From Edaphochlamys debaryana (Eukaryota; Chlorophyta; Chlorophyceae; Chlamydomonadales): 64,000 nt of DNA. Position 1 is the stretch's first letter. Every line of letters begins with the position of its first letter. Below, piece by piece: positions 24,786-35,754 of the stretch. A model generated the notes under the pieces. The model had not been told where the DNA came from. It saw only the letters and a list, made by a program, of their open reading frames with translations, and made no database searches. A program made the position numbers and the translations under genes. The stretch spans positions 620,001 through 684,000 of the forward strand of contig JAEHOE010000022.1 of NCBI GenBank assembly GCA_016858145.1. Reading direction: 5' to 3'.

Positions 24786-25392
24786 CCGCGCGACTGCATC
24801 CGTAGACCGCCCCCCGCCCCCCCCCCCGCTCTCATCTGCGTGGTGCTCCCACACTGTGACACCTTACGGGCCACCGACGTGGCCCACCAAACCGCGCGCG
24901 CGGGCGAGACGCTCCTTCCGTGCCATTTTGCATTGGCGTCCCCTACCTGCGGCCCACCAGGGGCTGCGCATGAGACCTCATGAGACAACGCTGCCTTGCG
25001 TGCCGTCTTGCAAGGGCCTCCCCCGCCACCCACCGCCCCAAGCCGACCTCACCCCCTCCCCTCTTTGCACCCGGTTGTTGCCCGCCACCTGAACCCTGCT
25101 CTGCCCCCACTTGCTCGTCCACCAGGCCTTCAACGACAACGTCCAGAAGCAGTTGGACGAGCGACAGAAGCAGCGCAACGACCAGCGCACCAATCGCCGC
25201 AACAGCGCGCTGGATCTGGGCAGCGGCGCGAATCTGTACGCCCGCGATCCCCGCAGCGATGGTGTGTTTGCGAGCAACGGGCTCGGCGCCAACCTCGCCA
25301 ACAGCCTGGGCAGCAACCTCAACGGCGCCGGCGGCAATTTTGATCCGTCCCAGCTGGTCAAAATCGAGGCGCAGGGCACGGCCAAGCGCTGA
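21062..25392 (+). CDS. Unrecognised secreted protein, 13 exons, 573 aa
   Basis: Exons 21062-21133, 21432-21570, 21843-22232, 22439-22498, 22675-22782, 23049-23131, 23339-23442, 23560-23658, 23794-23824, 24014-24073, 24269-24484, 24627-24719 and 25126-25392. All junctions keep phase with GT-AG signals. The product starts with a clean signal peptide (LTLVLLAAATLLTAVRPVHG), so it probably enters the secretory pathway. No transmembrane segment follows. Visible features are FNIRDLFETSNAGFTNGLPN, a Gln/Ala-rich coiled-coil-like stretch (GDYVAQQEAQRQALQAAQGE), Tyr-rich SPPYAAMYSQYGAWYGAG, single Cys residues in three exons, and an Asn/Gly-rich end (NGLGANLANSLGSNLNGAGG). I recognise no domain. Cell-wall or extracellular-matrix association is a guess from the signal peptide and composition. 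Confidence 0.72.
24748..24784. repeat. (TG)n microsatellite
   Basis: About 18 uninterrupted TG units inside the last intron of the secreted-protein gene, close behind the 5' splice site at 24720. Confidence 0.95.
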
Positions 25393-26525
25393 GCCGCTTT
25401 CCTTATATCGTCGATCACCTGCAGCGGAAGCCGTGCTTATCGCGGATTCGCGGAGTTGAAATTGTGCGTTCCTGGCACCGTGTCGGCACGTGCGCTCGAA
25501 TGGGGGCTCCGTACCGGAAGGGGCTGCACCACATGTTGAGACCTACACATCAACGTGCGTGCCCGCCTGCCTGGCGCCGGACGGTGTGTGCTCCCATTTG
25601 GTTAGGGGGCCGTTGGCGTGATGGAACTGAGACTTCAGGGTGTTGTGCTGGTGGGGGCTGGGGCGTTTTGAGCCGGCTATGATACTGGTACACAAGTATT
25701 GTGTGCTCGTAAGCTGTTGGCGGTTAGCAATAAGCAACGGGCATGTCGATACTGGGTCCCAAGGGGATAACCCCTGTAACCAAAGCCCGAGGATTGTACG
25801 TATGGGCCCGCTCTCCTGCCCCTCCTCCGTATCAAGCAGTCAGCCTTGGGGAGCCTTACGAGGGCAAACCGGACCCCATGCCTGGAGCCAGCTGTCTCCC
25901 AGCCTCCTCTCCCGTCCCTCTGCTTGACTTCTCTCCTGTTATCGTATTCTGCGCAAGGTGCTTATTGCAGCAGCGTCAAGTAAGGTAAGGCCGCACAAGT
26001 CTATCGATACCACCCTCACGTCAGCCCTTCGCTTCGTGTATGTTTTTCTGCCCCCTCACGTGGCAGGCCAGTCTCTCGAGCCTGCCTCGACCCTCCCGGT
26101 AAACCGCAGACCCCAGTGCCGCCCCAACTCTGCAGCACTTCACAGCTGCTCGCTCGCACCGTCCCCAGTGTACAGCGCTCCCATCACCACACAATGCCTC
26201 AACTGGCCCTGCGCATGCGCAAGTGCGGACACACCAACCCCTCAGCACGAACCCAGTCCGCTCGCTGCACGCCCGTCCACCCCCAACCTCCCTCCCAACA
26301 CTGCCCGCTCGTTTCCCAGGTCCCGTCTATACCCCCAACGCGCACAAGCAACAATGCACCAGGCACGCGCAGCGGGGTGCCATCAGAGCCTCTCCGAGCA
26401 CATTCCGCCTCCCGAAATGCAACGCACTGGCAGCCCGCCTCTGCAGCCCGACCTCGCCGGATGCCGTACACCTTCCGTGTACGGAGGCCGTCATGTGACA
26501 CGTTAGCCGCCCCCGTGGCAGCCGT
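25393..26525. other. 3' intergenic region between two convergent genes
   Basis: The secreted-protein gene ends at 25392 (plus) and the carotenoid-oxygenase-like gene ends at 26526 (minus). The 1.1 kb between should be their 3' untranslated regions. A TGTAA at 25775-25779 on the plus strand, about 380 bp past the stop, is a candidate poly(A) signal for the first gene. No additional gene is supported. Confidence 0.45.
25775..25779 (+). terminator. Candidate TGTAA poly(A) signal
   Basis: TGTAA, the usual poly(A) signal of Chlamydomonas-type algae, lies about 380 bp downstream of the stop of the 573-aa secreted-protein gene. Confidence 0.35.
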
Positions 26526-29500
26526 TCACTTCTTGGCGAGCGGCGCTGTCGAGGGGCCCCCGGCCGCCATACGTGGCTTCCAGCCGGGGGGTGCGGCCTG
26601 ACCCGGGCCGCAGTAGAAGCGAGTGAAGTGGACGGACCTGGCGGGAGGGGGAGGGAAGGGCGCGGCAAGTGGGCCGCCGGGCGCTTTGTGGCAATCTGCC
26701 GTGTGGTCGTGCACACCCTTTCATCTCCCCCCAAATCGAAAGCTGTGAAGCGAATGGGTGCAACTGTGGCCATCAGCCACACATACATGCACACACTTTG
26801 TCATGCCCCTCCAATCTGGCGTAAGGCTTGCACGAGTGCATGGATGTACCGTACGCACTTGGGGTGGGGCAGGTGGCAGGGCAGGGCCACAATGGCGACC
26901 GGGCCCGCCGACAGATCCGCGGCATCGAGTACGACAAGCTCGGACTTGTTCGTCCCAGCGTCGTACAGCATCGTCAGCAGCCAGCCGTCCTGCTCGGCCT
27001 CGGCGCGCCGCCGGTCGATCTCCGTCTCGAGCGGCGGCAGCGGCGATCCGGATTTGCCGCTGACGTCACCGCTGTCGTACGACGACGCCACAGAGGCGGC
27101 GGAGGAGGCGGAGGAGGCGTCACCAGACGCGCCGGCCGCCGCCGCCGCCGGGGTCTTGCGCTTGGGGATGAAGAGGGGCGGCCCCAAGAAGACTCGGTCG
27201 CCCGGCGCCCACACCTGTGACGCGACGCCGCGGCGGCGGGCCAGGCGGTCGGCGGCGGCGGCGGCGCTGCCGGCGGCGGGCAGGGTCTCGACGGCGGCGG
27301 AGGGCACGGCGTAGTCGGCTGAGGGCAGCTGCAGCTTCAGCAGCACCTGGGGATGGGGGTGGGGGTGGGGGTGAGGGCGGTGGGGAGGGATGAGACACAT
27401 GGCTGTGTCAAAGGTGTGTCGGGCGAGAGGGGAGAGAGACCTCTGCGAGGGCTCAACGTCAGCCTCTGCGTCCGACCCACATCGCTGCCACATGCACCCC
27501 AGCTGTGCAGCCACGCGTCCAACTGCGGCCAATGCGGGCAAGCACGTGCGCCCCTACCGCCAGGCCCCCCCGCCCCCTGCAACCACATGCCACCGCGCAC
27601 CTGCGACGGCCCCCACGCCAGGGACGTATCCGTCGCCGAGGCCGCCGCGTACAGGAACCTGTACCCCCCCGGCAGCGCCCCGCCGGAGCCGATAGGCAGC
27701 AGCGTTGGCACAGTGGCGGCGGCCGTGACCGCCTCCCCACCGACCCCCGGGTCACCGCCCCCCCGGCCCCCCTGCAGGCCCCCCACGAAGGCGGCGGCGG
27801 TGGTGGCGCCGGCGGTGGTCCGCTGCGACAGCGCCCGGGCGGAGGCGCGGCGGCGGTCGAGGTCGACCACGATGCGGGTCAGCTCGGGGCGGGGCTGGCG
27901 GCTGCGGGGGGTGGTTGGTGGTTGGGATGGTTGGCGGTTAGGGTGGTTGGGGTGGTTGCGGCGGGAGTGGGGGCTGAGGGCAGGCCGGGCGGCAAGGCGT
28001 CGGTGGGCAGTGCATCGGGGGCCTAGGCCGCAGGACCTTGAGGGGAGCACATGGGAGCCTAGGACGCGGGAGCACGGTGGTCCGCCCCACTGCTCTAGCC
28101 CCCCATGTGCCATCGCCACCCCGGGCCGCCACCCCTACACGCCCACAGCCCGCGGCCCCACCCCGCCGGCCCCCTGTCCACCCACCGGTGGTCCTCCGGG
28201 TCGGGGGAGTCGAGGGTGCCGCCGTTGGCACCGGACAGTCCCTGGTGTGGGCCGGGGGAGGAGAGGGGGCGAGGGGGTGAGGGGGTGAGGGGTTTGGGGA
28301 AGAGGCAGCATGTAACCTCACACCCTGAGTTGGGCCTAGGGCGGCAGCATGTGTATCGATTGCCTTGGGGACTTGCCTCCACAGCCCACTCTAACATGCC
28401 TGTCCTCCTCTCCCCCTTGCCCCCCCCCGGCCCCCACCTGCTGGCACACGCCGTCCAGCACCAGAGTGCGCCCCTCGGGCCCCAGCGCGAAGCACCCCAC
28501 CGCCTGGGTCAGCAGCAGGGGGGGGCAGTCCAGGACCACCGCGTCGGGGCCTGGGGGGGAGGGTTGGAGGGGGAAGAAGGGGAGGGAAAGGGGGGAAAAG
28601 GAGGTGAGGTCTAACTGAGCGCACATGAAATACATCAGCACCCCAGCTCTTGCACAAGTCCCCGCCAACTCCCCAACGAGACCCTGACCTAGCCCCCTGC
28701 ACCCCTACCCTTGGGCGGCCACACGAGCGGCTTGGACGAGCCCACCACCACCTTCTTGGCGGGGGCGGTGGTGGCCAGGGCCCCGCCCCGCTCCCGCGTC
28801 TTTAGGTCGGAGGGGTATTTGGGGGGCGGCGGGGGTGGCGGGGGCTGCAGGGGCGGCCGCGGCACCAGGAGGGAAGGGGGTCGGAATGGGAGACGGAAGG
28901 ACTGGGGGGATGGCCTCGAATGGGCCCCGCTATGCCACCGTTCGCGCATACGCATACGCATACGCATACGCATACGCAGCCTGGGGCTTTTGGTAGCATG
29001 GCGTACGGCCAGACGGAAGGCACGGGATGGAGGGACGGAAGGCACGGAAGGCTGGCACGGAATGAAGCGCACCGCAGACATGACGCATGGGGCGGATGAG
29101 CGTGGGATGCGCGTGGGTGACGGAAGCGCTGTAAGGCCCCAGGGAAAGGAACGCGCGTGCCTTGTGCCAAAGCATCCAAGCACTTACCGGCAGGGGCGGC
29201 CGCGGCACGAGGTGCAGGCGCGCGGGGCGGGAGGGGTCCCAGTCGAAGCACTCGGCGAAGGAGGCGGCCCCCACGGGGGTGCGGGTCACGAAGCGCTGGG
29301 GATTGAAGTCGACGGGTGCCTGGGGGAGAAGGGGTTGGGGGTGGGGGGGAGGAGACGGGGGATGTAGGGTCATCCGGGGTGGGGCATGGGGGTGGGGCAG
29401 GGGGTTGGGGCAGGGGTGGAGTAGGGGTGGGGCGCAAGGGAGAAGGCCGAAGGGGAAGAGGGTAAGGAGTGGGGCTCATCGAGGGGAGTAAGGCCAACCT

Positions 29501-32500
29501 CCCCGCCCCCCCCCCCCCCTCCCCCACCACCTCCCCCCCCCCTCCCACCTGCAGCACCACATAGTACCTCTCCGTCACCCAGAAGTCAAGCACCCCCTGC
29601 GCCGAGGCCCCAGGCAGCCGGTAGTTGGTGGCGGCGGCGGCGGCGGTGGCGGGGCCGCCCCCGGGGGGCCCCCCCGCGGGGCTGCCGTCCTCCGCCAGCT
29701 CCGCCCAGCGCAGGAGCACGTCGGGGCCCGACTGGCCGGCGCCCATCACCGCCAGCCGCTGGGCGCCCTTGGCGGGGGGAGGGGAGCCCGCTGCGGCCAT
29801 AAGGGTGAGGGAAGGGGAGGCGGGGAGGAGGAGGGGGCGGGGGTGAGGGGTGGGGGCGGGGAGCGGGGGAGGGTGTGGCGAGGCTGGAGGGAAGCGGAAG
29901 AAAGCGACCTGGCGGGACCGTGACCTTTGATAACCATTGCTACGCGTTTTCGTCACCTAGCCTTCCTACCCTGCCCCTCCTCCCACCCTACCCGTGCGGC
30001 CTCCCTCGGGCGGCGGCGCCGGCACGATCTTGTAGCCGCCCACCAGCCGCCCGATGTCTGTCATGGTGCCGCCGAAGTCGTACGGCCCAACCGTCTCCAG
30101 CGACAGCTTGTGCAGCTCGTACGGCAGGGAGCCGCCCTGAGGTACGGCAGCACGGCAAGGCAGGAAACGGCAATGACATCAACGCGGAGCTGCCCACACA
30201 TGTCCCCCTCGGTACTTGCCCTTTCCCTGCCCTCCCGCTCGAGAGGTCCCCCTCCCGCCCACACACGCACTCAATCCGTACATGTCCCTCAAACTTGACG
30301 CATCCGTCCCCCTCGGTACCTCCCCTTTCCCCGCTTCGTCTCCCGCTCGAAAGAAGTCTGCCCTGCCCCCCCACACACACGCACCCAATTCGTACCAACA
30401 ATCATCCCCACGCACTCACCTCTGTGAAGGCCAGCACTCGGCCGCCCCAGAACACCACTCCTGCGTTGGCGGGCGCCTGCCCACCACACAGGGCGCATGG
30501 GAGGGTGGGGGAGGGAGGTGACGCTTGAGACAGAAGGGAGCCGCTGGGTTCCAGGATGAGGCGGGAACCCGCGGGTAGGCACCGGGGCCCGGCCAGGCCC
30601 AGGGGCGCCCGGCTGGGGCCCGCCGCTCACCCTGAAGCTGGTGTCGAAGGGGTTGAAGATAGCGGAGAGGGGGGGCAGGGGGGGCAGGCCAAGCAAGGCC
30701 ATGGGGTCCAACCTAAGGGGGGGAGGAGAGGGGGAGATACGGGGGAGGGGGGTTCATGCAGCCCACACATCTAACCGGCACGGCAGCCCATAGGCAGTAC
30801 ACAGTACTGCACATTGTACGGCACGGTACGGCACCTGCGGGTCTGCTGCTTGCTGCCGTTCTGCTGTGCCATGAGCTCCAGGGGGTTGAGCCGGGGCCAC
30901 TCGTGTGCCCAGTCGTCCTCGGGGGGGCGCGGGCCGGCGCTGCTGCCGGCGCCATTGGGGCCACCGTTGACCACGGCAGGGGGCCCGAAGGTGGGCAGCG
31001 GCAGCTGGGGCGGCTGGGGCGGGGGCGCGGGCTGCGGAGGCGGGGGCGGGAGGGCAAGAGGAGGCGGAGGCAGGCGGAGGTGACGGCTGAGGCCTGACGA
31101 AAGCGCGAGCTGTTCACATCTAGCATGGAGCACACGCACGCGCTTGCGTCTGCATACGAAACGTGACAACAAGCCTGGGACTGTCTAGGAAACGTGTAGA
31201 AGGAATGCAGCGGGCGCAGCGGCCGTACCTGCGGCAGCCTGGCCTGCAGCGGGCTGCCCGTGGGCTGCCCGGGCATGGCCGGCAAGGGCGGCGGCGGCGG
31301 CGGCGGCGGGGGCGGCGGGGGCGCGCCGGCCACGTGGGGTGCGCCCCGGTCGTGCAGGCCGCGGGTGACGCGCCGCCCCAGCGTCTGCGGGGGACGGCAG
31401 GGCGCAGATGAAGGAGCAGCCAACACACTGAGGTGCACAGCGGACGACTCTCACGCAGCCCCTGTTGCAGACGCCCTGGCAGACGCATCTCCCAAACGAG
31501 ACCCACCACGACGGCGCTGCTGCGCCCTCTCCGGCCCCTTCAGGTTACCTCTCCTTTCCCATCCCGCTGCCAGCAGCACATTCCAGCACCTTCCTGCCCA
31601 CCTTCCTGCTCCCAAGCCTCGAACGGCACACGCCCACACGCTCACACGCCTGCTCCCAAGAAACGAGCGGCACCCCCCCACCCCCCAACCCTCCCCCAAC
31701 CCACACGCCCGCGCCCAAGCCACCAGCAGCACCCCACCTTCACCACCCCCAACTCCACCCCCCCACCCCCCCACCTGCTCCGTGGCGAAGGAGCTGGTGC
31801 GCACGAAGCGGTTGCGGAAGAAGATCTGACCGCCGTCGCCAAAGGCCAGAGAGGACACCTGGAGGGGGGCATGGGGAGGGTGTATGGGCACCGGGTGGGG
31901 ATGTGGAGGGGCGGGGCAGGGGCAGGGGCAGGAGGGAAGGAGGGATGCAGCAGCGCGGGGCATCCGTCCAGTGGGAAGCACCTGCTGCCGCGTCCACCAC
32001 GCCGGGGCGCTGCCCTGTGGCCAGCCAGAGGCCAGACTAGTGTGCGCCGAAATGCGGGCCCTGGCGGCATAGCCGAGCGGGAGGGCGGCTGCACCACCCC
32101 ACAGACACACTGGCAGGCCGCTTCGCCGTTGAACCGCACAGCGTGGCAGGTGGCACCCCCCTGTCCCTCCAACCAGCCTGGTCCGACCCAGCCTCCTCCG
32201 CCCCCACGCACCATGCCGTCTGCGTCCGAGGGGTAGCGTACCGTGGTGCCTGGGGGGCAGGGGCGGTTGGCGGGGAGCAGGCAGGCGATCCCGGTTAGGC
32301 CCTTCATTCCGCCCTGGCGCATTTTGGCGACCAGCTACCTCGGAGCGGCCCCTGCAACTACCCCTCGTGGAGGCATGGGCCCTCCGTGCCGTGCTCCGGC
32401 ACAGCCCTGGCGCGGCCCCTGCGCCAGACCTCCTCTCGCCGCCCCCCCCTTGTCCCACGCACGTGCCCCCTCCCCTCTCGTTGCTGATGCCGTCCCACCA

Positions 32501-33402
32501 CAAATCCGCCTCCCCCATACACACACGCAAATCCGCCTCCCCCATACACACACGCAAATCCCCCTCCCCCCCTTCAATCGGGCGCACGCCAGTCGGCGCC
32601 CCTCACCGTACAGCTCCGTCAGCCCCGGGCCCGCCATGAAGAGCGTGCCCCGGATCTCGTCCGGAACCTTGCCGTAGATCGCGTCCGGCGGTAGGAAGAA
32701 GTCGTACTCGGAGAACTGTACGGCAGGCGGCAAGCGGACGATTCGCTTGGAGGATGAGGGTACGGAGCCGGTCCCACCTCATCTTTCCCCGCGCACCTCC
32801 GACCCAGTGCGTACAACTTGTCAACCCGTAAGTGCATCCCTCCAGCCCAAGCCGACCCACCTGAGAGGCCCATCCGCTCATGTAGTCCGCTAGCAGCCGC
32901 TCTGTGCTCGGAAGGGTAGGGTGCAGGGGAGGGACAGGGTTTGGCTCTCGAACACATTCCCCAAAATGAGTGTCCTCCTCGGCTGAAGCGATGCTCCTAG
33001 TACTCTGCCCCGGGTTTCCGATTAAAGCGCTGGCGTTGAGGAGCCCGCAACAGCCCCACACACTATGCACAGTATGCATGCAGGCCTGCCTTCGTGCCCA
33101 GCGCTCCCGTCCTCCACGTGTCCGCAAACAACGGAGAACTACCACTGCGCCGCTGTGATTGCAGCTTACGTACCCGGCAGGTCCCCCGCCCTCGACAGCG
33201 GGGGCGGGGGCGGCGGCGGGGGCGGCTCCCGAGGAAGGTTCAGGTTGGGGTTCTGCGGAAGCGCAAGGGACGCCCTCTGGTCCGGCGCCGCTCGCGTGAC
33301 GACTTTGCGCGATAGCTGCTTATGAGCACGCAGCACATGAGCCGCGCCAAGGCCCGCCCCGCGCTCCAGTCCTGGGGGGGCACAAGGAAGAAACGGAGAC
33401 AT
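26526..33402 (-). CDS. Carotenoid cleavage oxygenase-like protein, 18 exons, about 905 aa
   Basis: Exons: 33402-33174, 32901-32861, 32715-32607, 32249-32212, 31858-31775, 31384-31229, 31031-30835, 30712-30631, 30476-30420, 30136-29992, 29790-29549, 29319-29188, 28844-28709, 28550-28438, 28241-28186, 27901-27601, 27346-26859 and 26637-26526; phases agree. Family blocks appear in order: DFFLPPDAIYGKVPDEIRGT, SDADGMVSSLAFGDGGQIFF then RNRFVRTSSFATEQ, VVFWGGRVLAFTE, LPYELHKLSLETVGPYDFGG, DFWVTERYYVVLQAPVDFNP, CFDWDPSRPARLHLVPR, SELVVLDAADLSAGPVAIVA and SVHFTRFYCGPG. It is longer than usual (about 500-600 aa) because Pro- and Ala/Ser-rich tracts sit between blocks. Three of the four iron-binding His positions look replaced (see findings), so activity is doubtful. 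The N-terminus, possibly a plastid transit peptide, and its start are the least certain part. Confidence 0.8.
28945..28974. repeat. Hexanucleotide cgcata repeat, five copies
   Basis: Five perfect copies of cgcata inside an intron of the carotenoid-oxygenase-like gene. Confidence 0.95.
30200..30415. repeat. Imperfect tandem duplication, unit about 105 bp
   Basis: Two neighbouring segments of an intron each begin ccccctcggtac, continue with a C/T-rich tract and cccgctcga, and end with cacacacgcac and a -tccgtac or -ttcgtac box. This suggests a local duplication within the intron between the exons at 30420-30476 and 29992-30136. Confidence 0.55.
32501..32563. repeat. 27-bp tandem repeat, two full copies and a part
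   Basis: The unit caaatccgcctcccccatac plus acacacg occurs at 32501-32527 and 32528-32554, with a partial third copy following. It lies in the third intron of the carotenoid-oxygenase-like gene. Confidence 0.9.
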
Positions 33403-33979
33403 GTCGCGGCCATCACAAGCTTCGTCAACGCCCACCACCAGTCGACGTGGTGCACTTCACACAGGCTCAGGCCGACGGGACTCCCGAGCGTCAGCAGCGA
33501 CCGCAGCTACGCGTGCTGCCAGGAAATGGCGAGCCCCGCATGCGGCGAAGTTTCGATAACTCCCCACCTTGCCCATGCTGCGCGCCTCCATGTCGCAAAA
33601 TGCCTATACCGGAAGGCTGATGAGGAGACATGGCGTGACGGCTCTGTGTTGTGCAAGCTGGTGCACCGAAAGGCCGGGAGCAGTCGTCAACAGCCTACGT
33701 GATAGCGGTCTGATGGAGATTGTGGTCGCAGCTATCCCTCGGTGCAAATGCCTGGACCATTGTGTGCTGTATGCAGAAATGTACAGCATCGATGATGACT
33801 GTGTGCGCTCCTTGCTGCAACGGACTTTGCAGACCCCTTGCCTAGCGTGCTCACATTCACAGCCACACCCGGACCAGTACTGGTAACGTTGACCGCCGAA
33901 CAGAATTGCGCCGGCAATCGTGTGTGCTTGCGACGCACTGCGAAACCCTCTCGGTTGCTGCCCCGGGAAGTTGATAGCC
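33403..33979. promoter_or_regulatory. Divergent promoter region, carotenoid-oxygenase-like / DUF1764
   Basis: 577 bp between two divergently transcribed start codons. It is less GC-rich than the flanking coding sequence and should carry both promoters and 5' leaders. No specific box was recognised. If the carotenoid-oxygenase-like gene has an extra 5' exon, it would fall here. Confidence 0.4.
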
Positions 33980-34650
33980 ATGGGCAAGAAGGAAACTGAG
34001 AAGGCGGCGAAGCAAGGAGACGGCAAGGCCGCGCCGAAAGCCGACAAGCCCGCCAAAGCGGAGGGGAAAGCGGCACAAGCGGTGACGGCGGAGAAGGCCA
34101 AAGGGAAAGGCAAGGAGCCCGAGAAGGGTGCCAAGCCAGCTGGGGGCAAGAAGTCAGAAATCGACGACATCTTCAGCGCGGGCAAGAAGGCGGCTGAGAA
34201 GAAGTCGGCGGAGAAGCGAGCGGCCGAGGAGGCCGCCGAGAAGGTGCGGGGGAGGTGGAGAGGGACAAGGGCAAGGCAAGGGGGCCAAGGCGGGGGCTGA
34301 CGCCGGGGCCCGGGGGCAGCGCCGGCGTGCGTGTGTGTGTACGTGTCGGGGGGGGGGGGTGTTGCTCGGGGTGCCAGCGCTCGCTTCCACAGGCCCCCCT
34401 TCCTCCCTCACCCCCTTGCTCACGCCCCCATGCCTCGGCGCCCCAGGCCGACGCAGCCGCCGAGGCCCCCGCGGCCAAGCGCTCCAAGGTGGAGGGCAGC
34501 AAGGACGACATCTTCGGCGAGGCGGTGGCCAAGGGGCGCAAGCGCACCGAGGAGGGTTTCGCTATCTACACGGAGGACGAGCTGGGCCTGGGCTCGTCCA
34601 AGGGCGGTGACACGGACCTGTGCCCCTTCGACTGCGAGTGCTGCTTTTAG
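33980..34650 (+). CDS. DUF1764 family protein, 155 aa
   Basis: Two exons, 33980-34243 and 34447-34650, phase 0. The start ATG has context agccATGggc. The N-terminal half is a Lys/Ala/Glu-rich, probably disordered or coiled region. The family core comes next as two SEIDDIFSAGKK / SKDDIFGEA blocks and the diagnostic C-terminus EEGFAIYTEDELGLG, then DTDLCPFDCECCF ending at the stop. Eukaryotic DUF1764 proteins are small, basic and of unknown molecular role, and always end in this Cys-rich CPFDC-CCF tail. Length is normal for the family. The four Cys could bind a metal, but that is inference. Confidence 0.9.
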
Positions 34651-34763
34651 GGCGGCGGCAGGAGGCGGCAAAAGCAGGAGGGGGCAGGCTGTGGGGGCAG
34701 GCAGGACGGGGAGGCGGGGGGAGCCCGTGAGGAGGCGTCAGTTGGGGCAGCTGCGATGGTGGC

Positions 34764-34768
34764 TGTAA
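34764..34768 (+). terminator. Candidate TGTAA poly(A) signal of the DUF1764 gene
   Basis: TGTAA lies 114 bp downstream of the DUF1764 stop codon, the expected distance for a green-algal 3' untranslated region. Confidence 0.5.
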
Positions 34769-35754
34769 AAGGCAGCTCAGGCGGCCATCGAACCGGCGGC
34801 AAGAGGCGGCGGGAGGGGCTCCTCGTGTTACGCCGGCGGAGGCAGCGGCGCCGCGGGGCCGAGGCGGGCGGCGGCGGGTGTGGCTCTGCGCCGCCCCAGG
34901 CCCCACCGCCCGCGGTTCTCCAGGAGAGGAGCGGAGAGGAGCGGAGAGGAAGCGACTGTACACGCGGGTGGGTCACGGCTGCAGGGGTGTCTGTGGCCCG
35001 GGTTTGGAGTCTGCTGTGAGCACTAGGGTGTACAAAGTATAGTGAAACGACACGAGTATTGCATTGCGGCAATGAGACTGCGGCTTGAGGACTGAGGCTG
35101 GCGGGTGCACTGTGTGGGAAACAAGAGGGCATGAGCCCGGGGGCTTGGGCAGCGAGTGGGCCTGGGCGAGGGGGTAGGGTCATTGCGCAGAGGACTAGGG
35201 TGGGCTTGATACGGTAGCTCGGGGAATCCTGCGCCAGGCGAACTCAATCTTGTGAAGACAACCCGGGCTTGCGTGGGGGGCGGTGCAGGAGCGGGGGGAC
35301 TGAGGCGAGGGGTTTGGGCGGGAAGCGGAAAGGAAAGTTAGGCTGCGACCGTGAGGGCCGGCGTGGGATGGGGCTGGGGCAGCGGCCCAGCAACTAACGT
35401 TGTTGGTATCAGCTGGAGAGCTTGCGACCCAGCAACATGAAATCGGCATTGACGTGAGCCTTTCGCTCGTTACCTTTCGCCGGGGCTGAGGGGCCGCCCG
35501 CGCAGCTGCGAGGCCTGCGCCTCAGGCCGCGCCCTGAGAGCGGACCTGGTACCTAGTTGTTGCAGCGCGCCGAGGTCACAACGCCGCAACCTGAGCACTC
35601 GCGACTGCAGCTAGCAAGCTGCGCCCCGTTTTTCGCGACCCACCACTCTGCGACCCACCTTTGCTTTTGCACACAGCCGCAACCTCGGCCCGCGCCCCTC
35701 ACATTAGCAAAGCCACCTTGCTGCCCACCACTGACCAGCCCCCCGCGAGCAGCC
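34769..35754. other. Intergenic region upstream of the acidic secreted-protein gene
   Basis: About 1 kb with no supported gene. It should contain the end of the DUF1764 transcript and the promoter and 5' leader of the gene starting at 35755. A triplicated gagaggagcg motif lies at about 34,923-34,950. Confidence 0.4.

Noticed and set aside
28802..29956. Minus-strand frame of 384 codons, mostly Pro-rich
   Set aside because: Includes introns of the carotenoid-oxygenase-like gene; family motifs appear only in the spliced exons.
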